Of a stretch of DNA of 64,000 nt, positions 47,004-60,645 are shown piece after piece (position 1 is the first letter of the stretch; each line of letters starts with the position of its first letter). This DNA comes from Pyrocephalus nanus (lineage: Eukaryota > Chordata > Aves > Passeriformes > Tyrannidae), in the NCBI GenBank assembly GCA_038380795.1, contig CM076268.1, forward strand, positions 16,620,001 through 16,684,000, given 5' to 3'. The notes below the pieces were generated by a model. That model worked only from the letters and a program-made list of their open reading frames with translations. It ran no database searches and was not told where the DNA came from. The position numbers and the translations under genes are program-made.

Positions 47004-50000
47004 TTCATCTCTAACTCACTTTTGTAACCCAGACTCCAAAATACATGGTCAGTAGAAGACTATTAGCAGATAAAAGAGCTAAAAGACACATCGATGTTTT
47101 CTGAAAGTCCTGTATTTTTCTCTGCCTATAAATAATGTATTTGAGCTGGATGTGTTGTCTTTCTACATTGTCAAGCCTGATGGAGTAGCAGTACAGTGTG
47201 ATTATTAACAGTGAGTTCTCATGAAAACAGGGTAGATGCTGATGGACAATGAGAGAGAAAACTGAAGCATTCTTAAGGCACTTTCTGCTTGGCTGAGAAT
47301 GTTAAAAAGAAACTGTGACCCATGAGTCAAGTTCAGCAAAAAAAAATTTTGTTCATCTGTATAGCATTGAGGTTGCTAGGCAGCTCAAAATTCACTTCTA
47401 TGAAGCTTGGGCATGGGATTCCCCAGAGAAAGTGGAGGTCTGGGTGCCTGCAAAGTTCTCCCACCTTGTGAACAAAATAATTTTGAAAAAAGGTCAGTGA
47501 CTTTGGCTGAGGGGAATTATTTCTGTTGTGTGTACAACCAGGGAGAGAGGTCCAAACCCAATGAATCTCGCCATAATGGAGGCAAACAGATTACCTGGGT
47601 TGACTGTCCTAACAGGCAGCTTTCTAACCTGCCACCAAGGAAATGAGCTTCTTCGAAAGTAAATCTGCTTGCAGCATTCCAGAGGATCATATACTTCTCT
47701 TGGAATGGAAAGAAGATGTCTTGTCTCAACTGCAAATGTGTAGCTGGGATGAAATTTCATCCTTCTCATCATCTGTGTGTAATTTTTGACTTGTTTTTAA
47801 AGAAGGAAGTCACATTAAAATTTTAAGTAGCAACTTACTTTATTAGATATTTCTAGCCACCATTATTACTTCATATTCAAATTTTTTCATCCTGGAGTGC
47901 TTTACAGGGATGCAATTTTTGAACTGTTAATTGCATAAATACATTTTAGAAAGAGAGCAGTGCTGAAGCTTTTTTATAGTGGTAATTTCTTCTTTCCTAC
48001 AGTATTCATAGAAGCAAATGTCATCCTGGAGAGTGAGCATCTAATTATTCTGTGGATATCACCTGCCACTGTTGTATCTGACTTGTCTCTTTCACAGTGT
48101 TCAAAAATCTTACTGTTAAATAATCTTCCAGTGTGTCAGTGAAGCAAGGAAGTCTTCAATTTCCAGGTCAGGAGCTGGATCTCAGGAATGAAATCCTTAA
48201 TGCAATAAAGTGCTTGAGCATGTTATTGATCCCTGGTACGCCAAGTTGGCCCATTGATGTGCTCCTGAAGTTTGGCAGATGCCTTAATCTTTTGGCAAGT
48301 CAAGAATATGGTGATTTCTCCAAATTTTCTGTTCTGTAAAAAGTATCACTTTCTTTTCAGTGTGGGATATCTTTTATTGTTGGAGTTTTGCAAGTTGAAA
48401 AAAATAACGTGTGAACACATTGTAAAGGACAAATTATATATATTTTCCCATGGAATAATGCAATGGTAACTTTCCTGCACTCTTTAAAAAAGTGGAAAAG
48501 CAGAGAGAAACTGGAAAAAGCTTCCATGGAAAGGTTCTTGTTGCCTGTGAGTTTCAAGGATAGTTTATTGTCAGTATTTTAGAGCTATTGCCAAGATTTG
48601 TTATGAAGCAACTGACACTAATAAATTGTAGAGTACACTAGAGTATTATTAATTGAATGTATTTTGGGCCAGTATTCAGTATCTAAATATATGAAAGTAC
48701 TGAAAAATATACAGATCATACAGAACATGAATTGGAAAAGATTCACTACTCAAATTTTACTTTTTGCAAAATATTGTATTGTGGCATTTTTTGGGTACTG
48801 TATGTAGTGAATGAAATCCAGGCTGTGCTGGAGGCAAAGGGAATATTAAATTTTCCATAGGACCTGGATTTTATCGAATCTGTACTGTATTTCAGTGTAG
48901 AATGCTCAATATTATGAGTTAATTACCTGAATTAGTTCAGACTGGCCATGTCCCATGTTTCTTAATAAAAGATTTAGATGTTGCACTGCTAAAAATACCA
49001 AGGTGTTTTACTGTAGTGGATGCATTTGTGCTCCCTATTCTAATAACTAGAACCTATAAGCCGTGGAAAGAATCAGAATAGATAATAAATGTAAAGCCAG
49101 GAAGTAGTAAGTGTTTAAATACCAAATATAACACACTATATATGTCCTAGTTAGTTTAAAAAATCCAAATAACAACATATAAACTTTCTGAAAATACGTA
49201 ACTCACCACTGGGTAATTTCACTGGCTTTTTTAATGTATTTGTTGAATGGACTATTTGCTAATAGACTTTCTCTGCTATCATCACTATCTACAGGACATC
49301 AATACTCGTGTATTATGGTCACAAGTCTATTGCAGTGAGGTGCTGAGTGTTTGCTGAATATGTAGGGATTAATCTGACTTTCAAGTGGTCGTATAGAAAA
49401 TAGTACGATGAGTTCCTTGCACTGGAAGAGAATGAAGTAAATGAACGCTAAGTTTTATAGCCCCTGATTGGGACACAATCCCCACATACCTTTGTTATGA
49501 GAATCGTTGCCCTTCACGTAAAAATGTCCTAAATAATCCCGTGTTATCTCTGATCAGCTCTCGCCAGTTTAAAAAAGGGGCCTGATTCCTTTAAACTGGA
49601 AGTTTACGAGGCTCTTTTACTTCTTATACTCCTTGTGGAAAAGCTCGTAGGCAAAAATGCACTACTGAGTTCTCCCAAATCGCGTTTTTTTTTCCGCAGC
49701 GCCGATGGAAACCACGCCGCGTTGCCCTCCCCTTGCCCAGGCTCCGCGCTCTCCCCGGAGATGATGCTCCTCGAGCCCGGCCGCGGTTCCCGCGCTCCGC
49801 TCCGCTGCGGGGGATGAGCAGGACGGGGGGCGCGGGCCCACATTCCGATGCGGTGACACAGCCCCGGCCCGGCCCGCCCCCGCTCGGGGGGCGCGCACGG
49901 CGATGGCGGTGGCGCTGGAGCGCGTCCAGCCGCGCGGGGTCGCGGGGTGCGGCGCTCGGCCGGCAGCCCCGTCTGCGGGAGGCAGGAGGGAGCTCTTCCG

Positions 50001-50442
50001 CGGGCTCCAGCGGCGGGACGGGACACGGGGCGCTCCCGGACTTCGGGGATCCCCCTCAGCGGGCGCCGCCTGGTCCTTTATGAGCAGGGAGGGAGGGAGC
50101 GGTTCAGTTCCCTACTGCCGCACTTGCCGGACGTGGAGTGCTCCACACGCCGCCCGGAGCGAGCGGAGCTGCCCCGGAGCGCGCACCCCCCGAGGCAGCG
50201 GAGCGGCGGCGCTGCCGCGGGGCTGCAAAGCCGCCCGCCTCGCCGCGGTGCCTGTGGGAGCGCGGGGCTGCCCGGGGCAGGACAAGGAGGAGCTGCGGCA
50301 TCCCGCCTGCCCCGTGTGCGGGGAATGATTCCAGCGACCCGTCCCGGGGGCAGCTGCCCGGCGGGACAACCCCCCTCCCCAGCACCGAGGAGGGGCGGTC
50401 CCGGGGCAACCCTCGCGGGCCGCCCCGCGCCCTCTGAGCGCG

Positions 50443-50453
50443 GCTGACTCAGC
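50443..50453. promoter_or_regulatory. AP-1 / Maf-type (TRE-MARE) palindrome
   Basis: GCTGACTCAGC is an exact 11-base palindrome matching the core of the TRE-type Maf recognition element. It lies about 265 bases before the exon 1 donor, so it is close to the expected transcription start. Function is inferred from the motif only. Confidence 0.45.
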
Positions 50454-50579
50454 CGGCGGCGCTGCCCCTGCCCCTCCCCGGCTCCCCCCGTCCCTGCCCG
50501 GCCCGGCGGGGCGGTCCGCGCCCGCAGCCCCCGCCCCCGGCCCGCCGGGGAAGGCGCCTCGTTCGCTCCGCCGCCCCGG

Positions 50580-50718
50580 GCAGCGGCGGCCGTGGAGCCC
50601 CGGCGAGGCGGGGGCGGCTCCGTCCCGCAGACCGCTCCGCCACCGAGGCACCGCCGCCGCTGGAGTCACCAGCCGACCGGAGGAGGAGAAGGAGAAGATG
50701 CCGGGGGGACGCTGAAAG
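50580..50718 (+). other. Probable non-coding first exon of PLCE1 (5' end unknown)
   Basis: CTGAAAG|GTGCGT places a reasonable splice donor at 50719. The only ATG near the end (50698) reads M-P-G-G-R-stop, so the exon does not start the main protein, consistent with a 5' UTR exon. The start coordinate is arbitrary. Confidence 0.4.
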
Positions 50719-51690
50719 GTGCGTCCCCTGCTCGCCCCCGCCCGCTTTCCCGGGCTCTTTCCCCGACTCCCGAGTGAGGCTGGCTCTCCTCCGGGGGCTC
50801 CCCGGGGCAGGGTCCCGGCACGCCCGGCCCCGCTGGCCCCGGCGAGGGGTTGCGGAGGACTGCCCGGTGCGGCCGAGCCCGGGGGCGGGCGGGGGCTCTG
50901 CTTTCGGCCATGTTCGACAGAGCGCCGGCAGGACCCGCTGCCCGCGCCCTCCTGGGCTGACCTTCGGCTGCAGGGCTCCCCGCCTTCCTCCGCGAGGGTT
51001 CAGGAAAATCCCAAACGCAAAAGCAGTTGGGTTTCGGATGGGTTGCCCTTATCCTACATGCTCTCTTCCACTTGCTTTCTCTCTTCCACTGCGATTGTAC
51101 AGTTTTTTTACCTTAAAGTCTGGCGAATTCTAGTCCAGAAGTAGTGCAGTTCATTGGAGATGTGGTGTTGGAAGGACCCTGTGGCTATAATTGACAAGGG
51201 TGCACTCAGTGGGTTACAACAAGCTCCTCTTGCGGGCTCTAAGCGCTCTTTGCAGGTGCTGCAGGCCCTGGTGCCCAGGCATGAAGGCGCGAATGCATTC
51301 CTTCCAGCTCCAGACTTCTCTTTGCCGCACTTGGTGAAGTGTCTTTGAGGTACAATGACTCAAAGCATGCAAACACTTGCAGAAGTAGTTCCACTGAAGT
51401 GTTTGTAGAATCAGGACCAAGGTGTCTGCATGCGATGCTTGTCCGTTCTGCTGCACGCTCTTGGGACGCCACCAGCACAGGTGATACAGAGGAGAGCCTA
51501 GACAGGTGACTGCAAACTGGGCTTCTGATAAAGGAAGTTTAAGAGCCGGGTTAAGAGAGCTAGAGAAACGCCTGAAGGATCGACTGTACTTCAGGAAACA
51601 GTAAAATGTTTTGTTTCATAGTGAGGCATTTGTGTGAGAAGCAGAATTGGTCTTGCTGTTGTATTTAGTTTGTTAAAAGTTTGACAAAAA

Positions 51691-51765
51691 GTTTGCTAAA
51701 CACTTGAATCCTCTATGTTTGTATGACAAGTGTTTGCTAAATATTTCAATCCTTTATGTTTGTAT
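51691..51765 (+). repeat. 34-base tandem duplication, period 41
   Basis: GTTTGCTAAA...TTTGTAT occurs at 51691-51724 and 51732-51765, differing at about five positions. The 5' flank (GACAAAAA) and the spacer (GACAAGT) are alike, so the duplicated unit is the full 41 bases. Confidence 0.85.
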
Positions 51766-52753
51766 ATTTGAAGGGAGATCAGAGAACCTGCCAATTATGA
51801 AGAAGCCATCTAATAATCATTGCAAAGCAGCGACCATTATGTAGTTTAAAAAGGCATGTGCTTCCATCTACAAATAATCATCTTTGATCTGTAGTATCTC
51901 ATCCCCTAAAAAGTCAATAGCAAACAACTGATGTTTGTGGTCATTACAAAAACACATAAACAAATCTGTGAGCAGTGAGACGAGGTGAAACGAGAAACAG
52001 ACACAGCATTTTGTGTATTAGGAAGTACTTGACGGAGAAATTCCCTAGACATAAAAAAGCATGTCCAATCTACATAAATTGACAGAGGATTACTAAAAAT
52101 CTTTCCTTCTTAGTCGTTCATCTAAATAGATTTCATTCTTATTCTGCCATACTGAGGTATTAATCTCAGATTCTGTAGTGTGTTCATTCCTGTTTTCATA
52201 CATGCTAAGAAATTTTTTATTAAGACTGGATTGCAGATCAGGTAGTGCAGTTCCTGTCCTCTCGGTTAACACAGATTTCATGTGATCCATCTTGTACAAT
52301 GAAAGTGTGGTGTTCAAACCAGAGTTCCAACACCTTAAGAAGGAAAAAAAATCCCCCACAAAGTAAAACTTTTAGATCAAGAAACATGAAAGCCCTACAG
52401 CAGAATAAAAAATTTCTGAAAGCTCTGTTTACTGGAGATCGTAGAACAAGTTAATGAGAGATGACAATTTGAGATTTGGGAATTTTTAATATGAGAAAAA
52501 TAAATTCTCTATATTTAGGTTATCCAAAAGAATGTAATGAAAAAATCTGAGCTCTGTTTGTAAGTACCTATAGAAAAGAGTATTTCTTGTATCAAAAGGG
52601 CTGTTTTAGTCAAGAGAAATATGCAGGTTAAGATCCACCAGTGACTAGAACCTGCACCAAAATCCAAGGCACATATTGAAAAGTGACACTGATGACTGTT
52701 CATGAAGGGTTGTAGATTTACAGTCACTGGAAACATCTTGCTCAAGTTACCAG

Positions 52754-52774
52754 CCCCCCCTTTTTTTTTTTTTT
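52754..52774 (+). repeat. C7T14 homopolymer pair
   Basis: Seven C followed directly by fourteen T. Low-complexity, slippage-prone. Confidence 0.85.
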
Positions 52775-55700
52775 GGAGAAGAGTAGGTGTAAGTTAGCAA
52801 TAGTTTTTGGATTTGAAATGAGAATAAGTTAAAAAAGTCTTCAGTTATAAAGGAGGCAAAAAGTAATTAATCTATTATTTCATTAGAAGTCCATGATTTG
52901 CATAGGGATTTTTTTCATCAAGTGTTAACATTAAGGGTTTTTTTAGTGATCAGTTTCATTTACCTGCATGATTACAGAAGTATTTGTTGAAGAGTGTCTT
53001 CTTTTAAAACACTGAAGACCACACTCGAGAACAAGGTTTGTAGTTTTGTTTAATGTTTTTGCAGCACTTACCACAAAATGGATTTTGGGTCATGACTATG
53101 ACTCTTAAACTTTATAAATTACAATGGTAAGTGTAATAATTTACTTATTTTCTTATTTTATATACTTGAAAATATCAGTAACTGAAACATTGGAACAAAT
53201 CATACAGCTCCAGCATGGACAGACTTACTCTCATGCTTGTTCACAATGCAGCGCCATTTACGGTTTCATTTGAGCAATGACTATCGTTTGATTATGCAGA
53301 CAGCAGGTTAATGGCTGTCTGTACCTTTAATATGCAGTCTGATTAATTTGTAAATAATACTTTTCAACACGTCTGTCTTTGAGAAAGCTATTAGCATGCT
53401 AACATGAAATCCACATTTTTCCTTAGATTAACTCTGTCCCTTCTTGAGCCTTCTTAATCATTTAGAAGAGAGTTGTTGCACGTGTACTTGAGGACCTACA
53501 TGACTGAGTACATATTATGTGAGAGCAGTCCAGCTTACTCTGCACACTGCTTTATTTGTCTTGGCAAACCTATACATATATCTGCTTGTGGGTGGGGTTT
53601 TCCGTAGTCCTGGTTCTGCCAGATATTGGTCATATTTCACTCTTTGATTTTTTTGAGCAAAATGTTCATCTACTGAAGTGAGACTCATGGTTAGGACCTG
53701 GGGATAAAGTGGTAACGTTTTTTCTATGAATTTCCTGTATTGGGAGGTCACTAATATTTTTCTTCTGTTTTGAGGCACAGAATTTTGGTTTTATTTGAAA
53801 CAGCAAAGGTCATTTGTAAATATATTACTGCAGGATCAAAGTCTGATCCTCTGGTTTCATATACTCAGTCATGCTGACATCTCTGTGCAAGACATAATTA
53901 ATGTCACTGATTTTAAACTAGGCCATCCACAATACTGTCTTTTTAACTGCCCAGTCATTCATAAACAATCCAACATGTTCAAACAAGAGCTATATGTGCC
54001 ATCGCTTACTGAAAACTGGTGAACTACAAGAGCTAGAAGGAATGAGCTCAACTCTCCACCAGAATTATCCTTCTGTCAGAACCCACTACATTGCTCCAGC
54101 TTATCAAGTGTCACTGATGGTGCCGCAGGTAATACCAGCTCTTTCAGTAAATGTTTTAAAGCAGCAGGGACACACACACACCTTATGGCCTGTGTGAGGT
54201 GCTCCATGGAGCTGTCTTCTGCATTCTTTACATACGAAACTGGTATGCATTTGGTGTAGCTTTTGAGTATGGGGACGTTGCAGGCTTGAGTGTTGTACAA
54301 GGAAGTCTAATCTATGGGCCAGTATATTTACTGTAATGTTTATTCAATGTACTCTGAGGCACATCATAATAGTTTAAATAGGCTGTCAACTCTGGCCTAC
54401 TTTTTATTCTATGTTGCTATCAGTAAGTAAATGAAATAATTTGTTACAACTTTTTCAGTGAAGCCTCCTTATTAAATTGAATATATTATTGTATTTGTCA
54501 GTTATAACATTTCATAAGTAATTAAAAAATTAAATGCTCAGATATTTTCAGTATTCTTTGTCTTACTCATTTAAGTGTTTTAAATGCAATACAAAAAATA
54601 GGAATGCCGAGAGCAAAGTCGAAGCTACCATTTGAAAACATTTATTTTTGGGATAATGGTTTTATTCTATTAGTATGCACAAGTGCTGCATAACTTGCAT
54701 CTAATAATAGTGTGTTTTCTTAAACAGATGACTCTCCAGTTGCACTGACCTTGCCTTGTGTAGTAGGACCTTGCTGTCTGCTGTTTCAGACAATGCTCTA
54801 TGTGAGACCTCTCCTCCCACAGTATTTTTCTCTGTCTGTGCTACAGCATGCAGCAAGAATGCTGCTGCAGTGATCTTTGGTATTTGAGGTTTTTGTTACA
54901 CTGCATCTTCTTTCAAACATTGTCACGATGCATTCCTTTACTCCTAATACAAAACTTTGTTGCTTGGATTAGGTTAATTTCTTTCTGTAGTGGCACAAAT
55001 ACCTTTCAGCAGTGTTTCAGGGAAAACCAACTTGGTTTCCCTTTGGAATTTAGCAAGAGAAAAAGGGGTCATAGCAGAGCAGCTACTGCTTTGTGCACTA
55101 CCAACAGTTCACATCAAAGAACAACCTGTAGATTTCTTCTTGAGGAACTTTCTTGGGATGAATGCCTCCTTTTTACTTCCTTTAGGGTTGCTACAATTGT
55201 TTTGGATTTCAGCTATGTACCAAATTGCAAGGGAAAAAGAAAACCCAGTGTTTTAATAGCCAGGCTGAATTGTGTTTTGAAGATGTTATTTTGCTTCTGT
55301 TCTAATTTTAGGTAATTTTCATACTCTGACATTTTTCAGGGATAGATTTTCAACCAACTATTGTTCAGTTTTGGTCAAGTATGTTAAAATGCATTTATAA
55401 TCAGATAGTTGCATTGGTGGGCAGAGATTTCTAATAATTGGTTAGTATTTTTCTAACTTTTTCTAGAAAAAGTCAAACTTTCGGTGACTTCCGAGCGTGT
55501 CAGATGTTCTCTGAGTATATGCATTGTTTCTGCTGAAAGCTGTGGGAAAATAATCTATCTGCAGGTATTTCTTGTGAAAGCTGTAAGTTTCTGATCAATG
55601 AGGACCTGTTTTAGTTCAACAAGCTTATGGGGCGCAGTAAAGGTAGAGGAACCCCAAGATTTCTGCCTGCAGGAGAGGCTGACAACAGGCTGCCTCCCCG

Positions 55701-55996
55701 TTTGGTTCTGTAATTTACCTTTTCAGCTGCACTGCAGGCTGCTTTCCTGTGACATATTGAGTGGCAAAGGTGTCCAAAGGTACTAGGCAGATAATGCTTC
55801 TTGAAGTCTTTTGTTTTATGGTACTTCTGTATTTTTGCAGTACTTCCTGTGCTTTTTAGATGAAGAATATTTCTTGATATGGCTCCTTTAGAGCCCTTGA
55901 AGTTTTTCAGTGTAGCATGGATAGTCCGTTGTTTGCATTTTTCCCCCCAAAGAACAAAGTGGACATACAAAAAGGAGTGAATCTCGCATAATTACC

Positions 55997-56020
55997 TTTG
56001 TTTTGTTTTGTTTTGTTTGT
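55997..56020 (+). repeat. (TTTTG)n microsatellite
   Basis: Four to five pentamer units of TTTTG, imperfect at the end, followed by further TTTG-like sequence to about 56044. Confidence 0.85.
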
Positions 56021-59000
56021 ACCTTCTTGTTTGTTTTGGTTTTGCTTTTCTCAATAGTTTGTTTGTGGAATAGACAACAAAAATAGAAACAATAAAATCA
56101 GTTGGACACCTGCTTATGTTGGCAATATTTTTGTCTTAACAGCCACTCAAAGTGTCACTGTTATAATATATTTGAATACACATCTGCTCTTATTCTGTGC
56201 TTTAATTCAGCAAAGCATAACCAAGAAGTTCCGCTTCAGTGGTGATTTTCACTCAGTAGACATAGAAATGAAATATGGAGAAATGTTATAAAAATGGATG
56301 ATTTCACATGGGTGTCATTTACTAAACCTCCATGACAATCCCATTTAGAGGCATTCCTAATATCAATAGCCTGGGTAATTTAAATATTTAAGTACAATTA
56401 TAGCTTTTTTAACTTTTATTTTTGTAGGAAAAATTTAGACAGTAACTATCAGTTTCAGAACCTCATGAAATTGTATTAGCTTAGCCCAAATCCATGTAAC
56501 ATTGAGTGCTGTTGTTTCATTGTGATACTTATACCTTTTAGGCCCCTAATTAAAACAGATTTCAGAGACTGTATAGCAAGATTCCACTACATGGTTGCAG
56601 CATGAAACAGAATTGTTTATTTATTTATTTTTTAATTATTTGGGGTTTTTAATAAGTTGAAGAGGAATGTGGTTTTTTTAACTAAGCCAAACTAGCCTTC
56701 TTGGTACTTAACCAGAAAACATTTGTAGATGAAGATCTAGAGTTTAAACCTATTTGGAAATACAGTTGAATCCCAAAATGCAGTGTTCAGTTGTTTCCAT
56801 TCTCATCTAGCTTTTTTGAAATAAAATAGAAGTTAAGTATATATATAGTACCCTGGTAAAAGAATGTTGTGGTCATTAAAAATCTAGCTTTAGCAGCCAC
56901 TTTTGCTGTAGAAAAAGAATATAATGTTAATATTGTCCTTTCTTGTTTGTGTTAAGCAGATATTGTCAACTGCCAATCTATTTGCACAGATTAAATTTGT
57001 TTATATATAGTAATGGAAATATTTTGGAGTTGCTATAAGGAAAGAATATTCTTATAAAATGTTAGTTTAGGCCAACGAGCAAGAGGGGTTTTACGAGTCT
57101 CCTAAATTATTCAATACCTTTTTTTGGTTCTTAGTGGTCAGATGAAATTTTTTCTTATTCCAACAAATTCTGAGCTATGGCAAATGTTTTACCTGGATTC
57201 CTGTGTCACTCAATTATGAATGCTTTTTGGAAGAATGTTTTGCTTGCTGTCATTATATTAGTGAAGCAAATTCTGGAACTCTGTCTTAAAACTTCTTATT
57301 TCTTTGTAACAAGAGATATAATTACTTGAGTTCAGGGAAAATAGGGACCCTTGTTTAAAATTTTGTAGATTCATTTGTATAAAGGAATAGGAATAACTTA
57401 GAAATCAACAATATTTTGGCATTATAAATGGTCCTTCTACTTTACCAAGATAAGGAAATAGTAAAACTTCAGATTATCTTTGGTAGAATTGGAAAAAAAG
57501 AATGGGTAATATATTGTATTAATAAGTGGATAATATATACAACTGAAATGTATTTTCACTGTTTTTTCCTAATCATTCAGATCCATGGGGGCATGCCAAC
57601 AAACTGATTTTATTATGAAAACTGTGTTGTCAGCACCAACTGTTCAGAGCATCAAGTACCAAATCCTAATTATCCTTCCCCTTCTATGACTGGTATGGCT
57701 TAAAAGTAATAAATGTGGGATCTTCCTTTTTGCCTTAAAATCCTTAAACCTTTATTGTTCCCATTTTCATCTTGTTTTTATAACTAAAGGATCTGTTTTT
57801 AGAGCTGAGATTATGAGCAATTATATAATAGTACAACTAGGGGCTTCTAAGAAAACAGAGCCTTTCTGAGTACATGACTGTAAGAATTAGCAATACTGTG
57901 AGGGCTCTTTAGAAATTAATTCTCCATACTATTCAAACTGTGATTCTAGATTTGCACGCCAGGTTCAGTAGTGGTTTGTAGAAATAGGCAGTTCCCTAGA
58001 CAGCAGGCTATAAAACAGGTCAGTGTTAAAATATGCAGTAACATCTTTCAAATGTCTGTGTACTAGACTACTATGCCTGCCTGAATTCTCCTTCAGGATT
58101 CAGATCATAACATCTATTTGGAGTTCCATTGCCTGATATGCATAGTAATGGTTGAGATGCATAGACAGCAAAGGATTTTCTGAAGGTCTTCACTTCCACC
58201 CTTCCACAAGAGGCAAGTTTATGTGTTCTCTTAAAATTTGCAAATGTCATTCTACTTGGCCCAAAGTTTGCCTCCATGTTTGTGTCGTCCCTCATTTTGT
58301 TCCATATCCTCTTTATTCTGTTATGCAAGTTGATTACAGAAGTGTTTATCCTTAACAGTCAGTTGTCCTCTTGGCTGGGTACATAAAGGTGGTTTTGAGG
58401 CTAAAATTTCTGAGGACAAAAGAAAACATCCCACAGATAGAATGGTACAGCACAGTATTATCCTGTACAGCGGCTTCAGTGCACCCCTGAACTTCATTTC
58501 AACCGTGGTGCTTTATAGAAAGCTGCATAGAGTTGACTTACGAGTTAGTGGGAGAGCTGTAAAAATATTTGAGGAAGGTGTGTGCACAGATTTAAAGCAG
58601 TGAAAATTGTTTGGTATGACAGCACTAGAGCTCTGAGGACACTTTGTAGAAGACTGGAAAGTTCTGAACAAAAAAAAAAAAAAAGCCAACAAACCCTTCA
58701 CTTGCTTCTTTTTGCTTAAATTTACACTTAGAAAAACTGTCCCATACATTTTAGGTGCATTTGACTCAAAGACATCAATGGATAATTAAAAAAAAAAAAA
58801 AGCTTTTGTCTCCTGGTTTTCCTGCCTTACCCGTCTTGCTTACAAAGCTCTATTCTGTGAGCAACCATATGCATCCCAATAAAGGTTTAAAGTTTGAATT
58901 AAGACAGAGACTGTCTCAGCTTTTGGCCAGCAAATGCAAAGAAAGTTGGCCATGTTCCCTCTACTTGCCAGAAAAGCATGAAAGCTGGGGCCTCTCCTCT

Positions 59001-60607
59001 GTCAAAGAAAAAGGGAAGGTCTGATCTTTCTGCATACAGATTTTTGCAACTATTGAGTCCCTGATGCATTCTTGGTAGGACTTGTCTGTCTCTTGCTTGC
59101 TAGATGTGGCTCAAAGCCCCCAGGAAAAGATCTCTAATTTACAGTGAACTTGTATAGGTCAACCCCGTCTTTTTCCTCTGATTATCAGTTTGATGGTAAT
59201 TTTTTTTCTCCGTTTGCAGTTTTCAATATCAAAAAGAAATCCCATCTCTACAGAATTACAGTTTTCATGCATGTGGCTTGTCTTTCATTCTACTAAATCT
59301 AAAGACCTTATTTTTTTACTGCTTAGTGTGTGCTTGGGTGTAGGCACCTCCAGTACTTGGTTCTCTCCTATACAGCGCTTTAAAACTTTCAGTGTTCAAA
59401 TAATCTGACAATCTGTTGAATGATGTGTGACTATATAAAATAAGAATATTATGAAGGAGATTATCTAAAAAATGTAGGCTTATTTTTAATATGTTCTGAT
59501 ATGGTCCAAAAATATTTAATTAATTTTTGTCAAATATTTGAACTTAAAGTATTAAAAATCAGAATGTGGAGTTTAGAAGTAGTACAGTAATAATCCCATT
59601 TTCACATTCTTTATATCATAACTGTACCTAAGACTGTGAAAAGGTTGCTATGTAATTTTTTCTGGTGAGGGAATCATTAAAACTAAGCAGAGTTTTGGTT
59701 TTTATTGTCATTACAGGCAATAATTATGCACACCTAGATTATGTGCAACTGTTGCACAGTTATATCAGTAATGTACACCTGACTGTTGGCTCTTTCTCTA
59801 TAGTTATAGCATATTTTCTGTAGTGGATATATTCTTTATTCTTCAGAGAGGTCACATGTAAAATCAGAAGTGATGAAATGCCTGTATTGTAATTTCAAAA
59901 ACGTATTGAAATGTTGTAGTACTATTAGCAATATTCCTTACGTAGCTGTTTCTGCTTTTATAAATGCATTAAAATGCTTAAATAAAACCAGCCAGCATTA
60001 ATGAACAGGTAATAAGCCAGAAACCTATACAGAATCTGTGAAGACTTAGTGTGAGGACTGTGCTGTCTGTTTCCAATTTAACCTGTTCTCAAATTACTCT
60101 CATGAACTAAGTTTGTGAAACACTTTGAGAGGGCTAAGGTAGATTTTGAAGTTAGAGCTTGTCTTTCCTAAACTAAATTTCATTCTGCTGATTTAATTTT
60201 TCTTAAAGGTAAATAAAATGGGAAGGCAGATAGTTTTGGAAATTAATAAAAAAGTGTCCTAAATATATAGTGGGTCTGAGTATGACGTGGTCCCCTCTAG
60301 ATTAACAGAAACAGGTCTAAGGAGGCAATTCATAAATTGCAAGATAAACTCATGATAAAATAAGAGGACTACTGATAAAAAAAAAAATAAAAAGAGGGAA
60401 GAAAAAGCCCTAGAACTTAAGGGATGCCAATTGATTTGGAAAAGATGGAAAGGAAATAGGTCTGCAGGAGCAGGTAACTGTTTTGAGGTGTGGCAGTAGC
60501 ATTCCTACAAAGGCAGATGAACAATATTTAATTTGAAATCTCAAAGGACAGGTTAGTCTGCATTCATTTACGTATGCTGGTTTTATATGTTCATTTTTCA
60601 TAGGTCA

Positions 60608-60645
60608 TCTACTATTCTAGATGTAGATCTATTATTCTAGATGTA
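60608..60645 (+). repeat. 18-base near-exact tandem duplication, period 20
   Basis: TCTACTATTCTAGATGTA at 60608-60625 and TCTATTATTCTAGATGTA at 60628-60645 differ at one base. Confidence 0.85.

Larger units (their letters stand above)
35121..49689. other. Intergenic region between SLC35G1 and the second CpG island
   Basis: About 14.6 kb of AT-rich DNA with no supported gene on either strand. Apart from an A/C-only tract (39836-39893) and a MIR-like fragment (46895-47003), I see only homopolymer runs such as T14 at 39263-39276. Long UTR extensions of SLC35G1 or unspliced non-coding RNAs cannot be excluded by reading alone. Confidence 0.65.
49690..51010 (+). promoter_or_regulatory. CpG island, probable PLCE1 promoter
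   Basis: About 1.3 kb of dense CpG sequence with several GC boxes (for example GGGGCGG at 50393-50399), rising sharply from AT-rich DNA. In human the next gene right of SLC35G1, in the same orientation, is PLCE1, whose first exon is non-coding; this island is in the right place for it. The gene name rests on synteny, because no PLCE1 coding sequence is in the window. Confidence 0.6.

Noticed and set aside
49604..51144. Overlapping ORFs of 100-185 codons in the second CpG island
   Set aside because: Same composition effect. They overlap one another on both strands and none resembles a known protein.
54848..55315. Plus-strand ORF of 155 codons
   Set aside because: Its hydrophobic, Cys/Phe-rich composition is typical of T-rich DNA. 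There is no similarity to PLCE1 or any other family I know.
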